A stretch of DNA of 5,999 bases from the NCBI GenBank assembly GCA_050729815.1, contig JBOHLV010000245.1, forward strand, positions 1 to 5,999. Reading direction: 5' to 3'. Below the pieces are notes generated by a model. It did not search any database. It saw nothing but the letters and a program-made list of their open reading frames with translations, and was not told the origin of the DNA. The DNA comes from JAATGI01 sp050729815. Its GTDB lineage: Bacteria > Pseudomonadota > Alphaproteobacteria > ATCC43930 > CGMCC-115725. The position numbers were made by a program, and so were the translations under genes. Positions 1-5,599 of this stretch are shown piece after piece. The first letter of the stretch is position 1; each line of letters starts with the position of its first letter.

Positions 1-766
1 CCGTAATATCGGCCAGCGTGTAGGCGCCTGTCGTGACGCCGGTCGCGGTGAGGCTGATCACGCCGGCGGCGGACACCGTGGCATCGCCGCCGGTGATGAG
101 GCCCGTCGGGGGGATGCCGCCGGCGGGCGTATAGCTGACGGCGGTGAGCGCGGCCAAATCCTGCGTGGCGCCGCCATAGACGTTGAACGACGGGAATTTG
201 AAATAGAGCGTCTGGCCAGCATAGCTCGACGGCAGATTGTATTTGAACACGGCCCCGTCGAGGAACACGAACGACGCGCCCGTGGCGTGGGCGCTGGCGC
301 TGGAGCCGAAGAGCCCGCGATAGAGGTCGGAAAGGTCATAGGCGTCGCCCGTGGTCGGCGTCGTCTCGCCGAAGGCGATATATTCGCCATCGACATAGGC
401 GAGCGTGCGCGCGGCTTGGGCATCGGCGTCCGACGCGGTCGGCAGCTCGCCGCCGCTCATCGCGAGATCGACGCCGAGCGTGTCGGCACTGTCGGGATTG
501 GTGGCGCTGAAGGCGGCGAGATCGGCGGTGAGGACGCCTTCCTTCGCCGGCGCGGTAATGGCGCCGATCCGCTTGAAGGTGGAATCGTCGAAACTGAGCC
601 AGACCTCGCAGCCGCCCCAATTGGGATCGGCGTTCTGGGGCGACGCCGCGATCCAGACCTGGCTGCCGCCACTCGGCGCGACGCCGCTGCCGTCGCCGAG
701 CGAGCCGAGATTGCCGGCCTGTTGCGCGGCGAGGAGCGCGGCCGGCGGTTCGAAGATGATCGGCAT
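1..766 (-). CDS. Tail-tip / host-specificity protein, second part (3' end outside window)
   Basis: The frame is open for 255 codons from ATG 766 to the window edge without a stop. It begins MPIIFEPPAALLAAQQAG. Residues 35-100 (QVWIAASPQN, GGCEVWLSFDDSTF, IGAITAPAKEGVL) and 121-215 (TLAYVDGEYIAF, LSDLYRGLFG, HATGASFVFLDG, FKYNLPSSYAGQTLYFKFPS, TAVSYTPAGG) are, as I recall them, the C-terminal half of large alphaproteobacterial phage tail proteins that carry both parts in one chain. After residue 216 a different, fibre-like segment begins (VISLTATGVTTGAYTLADIT), suggesting an added receptor-binding extension. The ATG overlaps the preceding stop as TGATG, and a GGGAG site lies seven bases upstream inside the preceding gene. 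The most likely reading is a fissioned tip protein made by coupled translation. A one-base sequencing or natural frameshift is the main alternative. Confidence 0.85.
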   Translation of the reverse strand, partial: MPIIFEPPAALLAAQQAGNLGSLGDGSGVAPSGGSQVWIAASPQNADPNWGGCEVWLSFDDSTFKRIGAITAPAKEGVLTADLAAFSATNPDSADTLGVDLAMSGGELPTASDADAQAARTLAYVDGEYIAFGETTPTTGDAYDLSDLYRGLFGSSASAHATGASFVFLDGAVFKYNLPSSYAGQTLYFKFPSFNVYGGATQDLAALTAVSYTPAGGIPPTGLITGGDATVSAAGVISLTATGVTTGAYTLADIT

Positions 767-2880
767 CAGTTCACTCCCGCCGGCGCCGCGCCGCTGTTCG
801 CCACCGCGCCGAGGCTCGGCTGGGTCGGAATCGCGGCCGCCCAGCCGGTGCCGGGCAGATAATCCTCGGCGGTGATGGTGAGGCTGCCATCCTCCTGGTT
901 CTCGGTGATCTCGCGGATGCGCACCCACGCTTCATCGAGGCCGAGCGCCGCATCGGAAATCGCGATGATGTCCATGGGGTCGAGCAGGATGAAGTACCAG
1001 GGCACCGTGAAGCTGTAGAGGTTGCGCACCTGCTGGCGGCCGAGTTGCAGTTGCGCCGTCATCATCGCCGCCGCCGCGTCGCAAAAGAAATGGAGCTGCT
1101 GCGTGTCCGCCGCGCGCAGACCGTAGGCGTTGATCGCGGCGTCGTCCTTGGCTTCGGCGATCGCCGGATTATAGGAGTTGCCGCGGTCGAGATACTCGAT
1201 TTTGACATCGTTCATGGCGTCGGACGGCCGCTGACGCACGCATACCACCGGATCATCCGAGGTGAAGGCCGAGACGCCGACGCTCGCGGTCCCCTCGTTC
1301 TTCAGGAAATCGTCATCGTCGATTGTGTAGAGCGGCGCGGTCGGCGGCGTGTGGCTCTTGCCATAGCCCGAGATCGCGGTATCGCCATAGGGGACGAAGG
1401 TGAGAAGCCCGGCCGACCACACGAATTCGCCATTGAGGCCGGTTGAAAAATCGTTCAAATAGCTATTCGCGGCCTGCGCCGTGGTGAGCGCCGGCGAGAT
1501 GAACAGCCCGGCCGCATAGGCATAATCCTCCAGTGTCGTAAGATCGCCGAGATTGGCCGCCGGAAAGCCGGCGCCATAGCGCGGGTTGGCGAGGAAATCG
1601 GCAAGCGCCGCCGCCGGATCGGCATCCGGCACATCGAGGATATAGACATCGGCGCCATTGTCGGCCGCGGCGAAGAGATATTGGCCGAAAGCGCCCGGCT
1701 GCACCGAGAGGGAGAATTGCCCCGCCGCCGGCGTTCCCACCATTTGCGTCAGCGCCGCGCCGAGGATGGTAAGGCTGGCGCCGCTTGCGGTGAGGGTTGC
1801 CGGCTCGCTCAAATTGATGGTGCCGCTGCCGATGCTCTGGATCACGGTCCCGGCCGGGATCCCGGCGGCGATGACGCGCTGCCCCACGGCGAGGCTCGTG
1901 GTCGAGCTGAGGCTCGACACCAATGCCGATCCGGCCGCCAGGTCGCCGGTCGGGCGATAGCAGTAATGTACGCCCGGACTGACGGCGAAATCGATGATCG
2001 TCACCTGAAGTCCGGCATCGGCCGCGGCGAAGGTATAGATGACATAGCCGCCATTGCCGGAATTGCCGACGATCGTCAGGACATATTCGCCGGTCGACGG
2101 CGTCCCGCTGACGCGTGTGAAGACGCGGCCGTTGGCATCGATGACGCCCTGGCTCGCGGTGCCCGGGATGTCGTTGCCGTTGAGATAGCCGCCCTGGCCG
2201 CCTTGCACCAGCGCCAGGGTCGCGGCATAGGGATTCTGCGCCCGCACCTCATAAGGCGATGGCGGGATCATCGTGACCTGTTCTGTCACCGAGGCGCCGA
2301 GCGTGAAATAGGCGGGCGTGAAGGCGTAGGGGGATGTGACGGCATTGGTCTCGGCGACGGCGCCGGCGATCGCGCCCGTCACCTCGAAATTGAGGTTCGG
2401 CAGGGCCGCCGATCCGCCGAGATTGAGGCCGGTCGCGTTCATGGTCGCGAGCCAGGAATAGCCGATGGCATGGTTCGGATAGTTGGTCGTCATCCAGCCT
2501 GGCGCGGCTTGTCCCGGCGCGCCCGCTTCCCACGACGCGCCACCGGCGAGGTAGGCCATGGACTCCACCGACTGGCTCGCCCACACCGCGCCGATATCGG
2601 TGATCGGGCCTTCGCAAAGCCCGGCAACGATATCGACCGTGTAATAGCTTTGACCGCTGCCGCTTTTGCCGCCGCCGGCGAGGCCGCCCTTGCCGCCGCC
2701 TTTGCCGCTGTTGCTCGCGGCGTGGTACTCGAGCCCTTCATAGTCGAGAAGGTTGCAGGCGACGCGCTGGCGCCCCTGCACGATCGCGATCGGCTGGCCG
2801 TTCAACGAGGTTTGAACGCGCAAGCTGGTCGCTGGCGGTGTCTTGCTGTTGACGCGGCTGCCGCCGAACAGAATCGCCAT
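766..2880 (-). CDS. Tail-tip / host-specificity protein, Phage-tail_3-like, first part
   Basis: A 704-residue tail-tip protein. Residues 1-50 (GSRVNSKTPPATSLRVQTS, QGRQRVACNLLDYEG) match the N-terminus of alphaproteobacterial phage tail proteins. A Gly/Lys-rich linker at 56-77 precedes VDIVAGLCEGPI. Residues 257-417 hold two similar segments around an insert (see separate entry). From about 420 the sequence follows the tip core: ADFLANPRYGAGFP, LNGEFVWSAGLLTFVPYGD, YTIDDDDFLKNEG, then RNLYSFTVPWYFILLDPMDI and ITENQEDGSLTITAEDYLPG, which resemble the Phage-tail_3 region of GTA gp15-type proteins. There is no room for the N-terminal TIM-barrel-like domain of GTA gp15. The start is fixed by an in-frame TGA two codons upstream, with a GGTGGGG site nine bases before the ATG. 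It ends APAGVN, and the continuation seen in relatives is encoded by the next gene. It probably forms the tail tip with that protein. Confidence 0.88.
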   Translation of the reverse strand: MAILFGGSRVNSKTPPATSLRVQTSLNGQPIAIVQGRQRVACNLLDYEGLEYHAASNSGKGGGKGGLAGGGKSGSGQSYYTVDIVAGLCEGPITDIGAVWASQSVESMAYLAGGASWEAGAPGQAAPGWMTTNYPNHAIGYSWLATMNATGLNLGGSAALPNLNFEVTGAIAGAVAETNAVTSPYAFTPAYFTLGASVTEQVTMIPPSPYEVRAQNPYAATLALVQGGQGGYLNGNDIPGTASQGVIDANGRVFTRVSGTPSTGEYVLTIVGNSGNGGYVIYTFAAADAGLQVTIIDFAVSPGVHYCYRPTGDLAAGSALVSSLSSTTSLAVGQRVIAAGIPAGTVIQSIGSGTINLSEPATLTASGASLTILGAALTQMVGTPAAGQFSLSVQPGAFGQYLFAAADNGADVYILDVPDADPAAALADFLANPRYGAGFPAANLGDLTTLEDYAYAAGLFISPALTTAQAANSYLNDFSTGLNGEFVWSAGLLTFVPYGDTAISGYGKSHTPPTAPLYTIDDDDFLKNEGTASVGVSAFTSDDPVVCVRQRPSDAMNDVKIEYLDRGNSYNPAIAEAKDDAAINAYGLRAADTQQLHFFCDAAAAMMTAQLQLGRQQVRNLYSFTVPWYFILLDPMDIIAISDAALGLDEAWVRIREITENQEDGSLTITAEDYLPGTGWAAAIPTQPSLGAVANSGAAPAGVN
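774..778 (-). promoter_or_regulatory. Shine-Dalgarno site for the second tail-tip gene, inside the first
   Basis: GGGAG lies seven bases before ATG 766, within the last codons of the upstream gene (GCG GGA GTG AAC TGA). Its strength and spacing support real initiation at 766, and with the TGATG overlap it suggests termination-reinitiation that keeps the two proteins in a fixed ratio. Confidence 0.65.
1630..2112 (-). repeat. Duplicated segment flanking an inserted module within the tail-tip protein
   Basis: Residues 257-298 (VSGTPSTGEYVLTI then YTFAAADAGLQVTIIDF) and 380-417 (MVGTPAAGQFSLSV then YLFAAADNGADVYILDV) are two copies of one motif. Between them, residues 311-374 carry GSALVSSLSS, LAVGQRVIAAGIPAGTVIQS and GTINLSEPAT, a module like those found in various phage structural proteins. 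The copies have diverged, so the duplication is visible in protein rather than as DNA identity. Confidence 0.65.
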
Positions 2881-2889
2881 CGTTCAGCG

Positions 2890-2896
2890 CCCCACC
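2890..2896 (-). promoter_or_regulatory. Probable Shine-Dalgarno site for the first tail-tip gene
   Basis: GGTGGGG lies nine bases before ATG 2880. An in-frame TGA at 2886-2884 rules out an earlier start, so this purine-rich site serves the ATG at 2880. It is a weaker match than those of the neighbouring genes. Confidence 0.45.
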
Positions 2897-2906
2897 GGCT
2901 GCATAG

Positions 2907-2938
2907 GATTTGCATATTCTCCGCGCGATCTGCAAATC
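2907..2938 (-). repeat. Inverted repeat in the only intergenic gap
   Basis: The 59-base gap between the NlpC/P60 and tail-tip genes (2881-2939) contains GATTTGCA (2938-2931) and its exact complement TGCAAATC (2914-2907) around a 16-base loop. The arms are AT-richer than their surroundings. There is no following T-run, so an intrinsic terminator is unlikely. A weak mRNA hairpin before the tip gene, or chance, are the alternatives. Confidence 0.35.
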
Positions 2939-2939
2939 A

Positions 2940-3374
2940 TCAGAACCTCGAAAAGAACCGCTTCGGTCGGGCGCCGAGTTGGCCGCGATCGCCGCGGTCG
3001 GTGACGACGGCGCGCGCCGCGTACCAGGCATGGATGATGCGCGGCCAACCGGGCTCATCGACGATCGCGCCATGGGCATAAAGGCGCCCGATCCGGAACA
3101 GCACGACATCGCCCGGCGCCGGCGCCGCGGTCTCATGAGCATGCGTCGTCACCGCATCGAGATAGCGCTCGGCCCCGCGATGCAGCATGAAATCGCGCGG
3201 GTAGGCAGAGAGCGGAATCTCCTCGACGAGGCCTGAGGCGCGATAGACGAGATAGACGAGCTGCGCGCAATCGACGCCGCCGCCGGCGCCCTTCGCCCGG
3301 CCCATATGGCGATAGGGCGTCCCGATCCATGACCGCGCCTCGGCCACGATGGCGTCGCGATCTTGTGCGCTCAT
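2940..3374 (-). CDS. NlpC/P60-family tail peptidase (GTA gp14-like)
   Basis: A 144-residue protein with a complete tail-type NlpC/P60 cysteine peptidase domain. The N-terminus reads AEARSWIGTPYRHMGRAKG. The catalytic cysteine is C36 in GVDCAQL, the histidine is H101 in YAHGAIV, and the probable third polar residue is H115 in RIIHAWY. A conserved middle segment (YPRDFMLHRGAERYL) and the C-terminal RPKRFFSRF match phage members rather than secreted bacterial autolysins. There is no signal peptide or membrane segment, as expected for a virion-incorporated or assembly protein. The family cleaves peptidoglycan peptide bonds, and in tails it probably acts at the tip during cell-wall penetration. 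The start overlaps the fibre stop by four bases (ATGA) and has a GAGGG site six bases upstream. A second in-frame TGA directly follows the stop codon. All key residues are present, so it is probably active. Confidence 0.95.
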   Translation of the reverse strand: MSAQDRDAIVAEARSWIGTPYRHMGRAKGAGGGVDCAQLVYLVYRASGLVEEIPLSAYPRDFMLHRGAERYLDAVTTHAHETAAPAPGDVVLFRIGRLYAHGAIVDEPGWPRIIHAWYAARAVVTDRGDRGQLGARPKRFFSRF

Positions 3375-5599
3375 GGCTTGCCCTCGATCGCGGTGACGCG
3401 GCGCCGCAGCTCGGTGTTTTCCGCGGCGAGTTCCTGGATCGCCTGGATCATCGGCGCGATGAGCTCGCCATAATTGAGGCGCCAGGTGTCGTCGGCGCCG
3501 TGTTCGCGGAGCGCGACGGTACGGTCCCGCGGCAGCAACGGATCGACCTCCTGGGCGATGAAGCCAAACCGTTCGGTTTCCGCATCGTGACGAAGCCGGT
3601 AGGAGACCGGGCGCAGTCTGCGCACGAAATCGAGGCCGAGATCGAGATCGGCGATATCACGCTTGAGGCGCCGGTCGGAGATCGCGGTAATCGCGGTGAC
3701 GGCGGCATAGATTTTGGTGATCGAACCGTTGCCGAGGACGATTGAATTTTCGGCCGAAGTCGCGGCGCCGTATCCAATCGCCGTCGAGTTGACATACCCG
3801 GCCGAGGCGGTCGCGCCGATCGCGGTGGCGTCCCCCGCATTGGCGCTGGCGCTCTTGCCGATGGCGACGCTTTCGGTCCCGCTGACGCTGATATTGGGGC
3901 CGACGCCGACCGAGCTGTCACCGCTGACGGCGGCGGCATAGCCGATCGCTTGGGCATAGCTCGCACTCGCCGCAGCGTTGGTGCCGATCGCCGAGGCGTG
4001 ATCGCCGGTCGCCGCCGCGCCGGACCCGATGGCAACGGCGTTGGACTGGTTTGCCTCGGCATTGGCGCCAACCGCCAGCGCATTCTGCGCCGTGGCTTGC
4101 GCGGCCGACCCGATCGCCGTCGCTTCATTAGAGCCGAGGATCGGCGTGAACGTCGCGGTGCCGACCGGCTGATAGAGCGTGACGGATGCGTTCTCTGGCG
4201 ACGGCCAGCTCGCCGTGTCGTTGCCGCCGACCGGCGCGTTCAGATCGGGCGGGTTCGCGTCCGAGGTCGCGCTGCCGTTCCACGACCACACTTGTTTCGA
4301 CGGCAGGAGGTATTCGTTGTCGGTGCTGGAATTCTTGTAATAGGTGAAGAGATAGGTGGTGTTGGTGGATTCGAGGTGGACGGGCGCGTAGGTGCCCGGC
4401 CAATTCCACATCAGGTTGACGGTCTCGCCGCTCGTCCAGCCATTGGCGGCACCGGTGCCGGCCGGGATCGCGATGTTCTGCGAGGGCTGTCCCGCGGTAT
4501 TGGCGATGTCGAAGGTGCGATTGCCCGGCCCCGTCGTCACGCTGAACGGCGTGCCCAGCACTTGGGTCGTGGCGCCGGCGCCGACCGCGACCGTGTCATG
4601 ACCGGCGATCGCGGCATTGGCGCGGCTGCCGACGCCAACATGGTTATAGCCGGTCGCGACATAAAGCGCGTGATAGCCGAGGCCGGCGCTGTCGTGCATC
4701 GAGCCTTGATAGCCGGCCTGATGGCCTAAGAGGTCATTGTTGCCGCCCCAGCAATATTTGCCGGCCTCGGTGCCGAGGAAATTGCATTGCGCCGCTGGCA
4801 TGAAGCGCAGCACCGACGCGTCGGTGCTGTGCGGCATCGAGCCGACGCCGCCGGCACCGCGAACATCGAGGCTGATATGGGTATCGTCGATGTAGTGGCC
4901 TTGGACCGCTTCCTGGTCGATGCGGAAGAACAGGGTGCCATTGGCATAGCCCAAAATCGCCGGCGACCATTGACTTGCATCGGAGACCGCGACGCTGCCG
5001 GTTTGCGTCTTGGTGATCGCGGTGGTGAGCGTCGGCACATTACTGTCATAGCCGCCATCGGCGTAAGCGCCGGCCATATAGCCGAGCGCGTTCATCTGCG
5101 CGCCAACCGCGCCGAACCCGGCCCAGCGGCCGACGAACACCGGCGCGTAGGACAGCGAGAAATAGCCGGACTGCTGGCCAAGAAAGGTCGCGGAATAGGC
5201 CCAGGCGCCGCGGCCGGCGCGCTCGCCGAAGGCGGCCACATGATCGAGCTTCTCCCAGGTCGCGCCGACAGCGACGAGATCGGGGCTAACCGTCGCCACC
5301 TGTTGAAGGTTGATGTCGGTCTGAAAGCCGCCGGCCGCGGCGTAATAGCCGCACACCATGCCGCGCCAGGACATCGGCCAATCCACGAGGTAGCCGATCG
5401 CCATCGAGGGATAGGGATCGGCAAGATCGGTCGCATAGATGAGGCCGGTGCCGAGAGTGGCGCCGATGAAGCTCAGGGTTGCCTTGACATCGGTCGCGGG
5501 ATCGCTGCCCTGCACGAGATGAATAAACTCATTGCCGGAAAGCGCGCCGGCATCCGGCAGTTGCAGCACCGTCTTCAGCGAGAGATCGGAGGTGTCCAT
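3371..5599 (-). CDS. Tail fibre with solenoid repeats and C-terminal Peptidase_S74 intramolecular chaperone
   Basis: A 742-residue probable trimeric receptor-binding fibre. Residues 1-60 look like a fibre base (LQLPDAGALSGNEFIHLVQG). Residues 121-180 hold four rungs with an LGxxAG-type motif whose glycines are at 125, 141, 157 and 173. Residues 181-271 are an inserted beta domain with a RID-E...RG-G...H motif. Residues 272-345 hold five more 16-residue rungs (glycines 276, 292, 308, 324, 340). Residues 347-489 are a Trp/Tyr/Asn/Thr-rich insert. Residues 491-628 are ten YadA-head-like A-x-A-I-G repeats spaced exactly 14 residues. From S641 the sequence SDRRLKRDI, then FGFIAQEVDPLLP, marks a Peptidase_S74 domain; in this family the domain helps trimerisation and cleaves itself off just before the serine. 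The last 30 residues look coiled-coil (IQELAAENTELRRRV). Its stop overlaps the next start as ATGA. Receptor binding is inferred. Confidence 0.92.
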   Translation of the reverse strand: MDTSDLSLKTVLQLPDAGALSGNEFIHLVQGSDPATDVKATLSFIGATLGTGLIYATDLADPYPSMAIGYLVDWPMSWRGMVCGYYAAAGGFQTDINLQQVATVSPDLVAVGATWEKLDHVAAFGERAGRGAWAYSATFLGQQSGYFSLSYAPVFVGRWAGFGAVGAQMNALGYMAGAYADGGYDSNVPTLTTAITKTQTGSVAVSDASQWSPAILGYANGTLFFRIDQEAVQGHYIDDTHISLDVRGAGGVGSMPHSTDASVLRFMPAAQCNFLGTEAGKYCWGGNNDLLGHQAGYQGSMHDSAGLGYHALYVATGYNHVGVGSRANAAIAGHDTVAVGAGATTQVLGTPFSVTTGPGNRTFDIANTAGQPSQNIAIPAGTGAANGWTSGETVNLMWNWPGTYAPVHLESTNTTYLFTYYKNSSTDNEYLLPSKQVWSWNGSATSDANPPDLNAPVGGNDTASWPSPENASVTLYQPVGTATFTPILGSNEATAIGSAAQATAQNALAVGANAEANQSNAVAIGSGAAATGDHASAIGTNAAASASYAQAIGYAAAVSGDSSVGVGPNISVSGTESVAIGKSASANAGDATAIGATASAGYVNSTAIGYGAATSAENSIVLGNGSITKIYAAVTAITAISDRRLKRDIADLDLGLDFVRRLRPVSYRLRHDAETERFGFIAQEVDPLLPRDRTVALREHGADDTWRLNYGELIAPMIQAIQELAAENTELRRRVTAIEGKP
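3381..3385 (-). promoter_or_regulatory. Shine-Dalgarno site for the NlpC/P60 gene
   Basis: GAGGG lies six bases before the ATG at 3374, within the last codons of the fibre gene. It supports this start and the ATGA overlap with the fibre stop. Confidence 0.6.
3716..4129 (-). repeat. Ten-rung YadA-head-like repeat region in the fibre (14-residue period)
   Basis: Residues 491-628 of the fibre carry ten copies of an A-x-A-I/V-G motif. The rung glycines fall at residues 497, 511, 525, 539, 553, 567, 581, 595, 609 and 623, exactly 14 residues (42 bases) apart with no register slip. This is the left-handed parallel beta-roll signature of trimeric adhesin heads. The last rung (SIVLGNG) leads into the S74 domain. 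Confidence 0.85.
4565..5239 (-). repeat. 16-residue LGxxAG solenoid in the fibre, in two blocks around an insert
   Basis: Block one (residues 121-180) has rungs FGERAG, LGQQSG, VGRWAG and LGYMAG with glycines at 125, 141, 157 and 173. Block two (residues 272-345) has LGTEAG, LGHQAG, LGYHAL, VGSRAN and VGAGAT with glycines at 276, 292, 308, 324 and 340. Spacing is exactly 16 residues within each block. Residues 181-271 between them break the register and form a separate domain. Confidence 0.75.

Noticed and set aside
764..790. Programmed -1 ribosomal frameshift joining the two tail-tip genes
   Set aside because: No X-XXY-YYZ slippery heptamer is present in the first gene's frame before the stop. 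A Shine-Dalgarno site and TGATG overlap explain the arrangement better. It is not fully excluded.
287..875. Overlapping plus-strand frames near the left edge
   Set aside because: They are opposite the second tail-tip gene, whose minus-strand frame matches conserved tail-protein motifs. The plus-strand translations show none.
2907..2938. Intrinsic terminator in the intergenic gap
   Set aside because: The stem is only 8 bp, AT-rich, with a 16-base loop and no downstream T-run, and the next tail gene follows in the same direction.
1681..3081. Long plus-strand open frame (466 codons)
   Set aside because: It lies opposite the tail-tip gene, its translation is Arg/Ala/Gly-rich with no recognisable domain, and it crosses the real intergenic gap. 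It is a by-product of GC-rich codon use.
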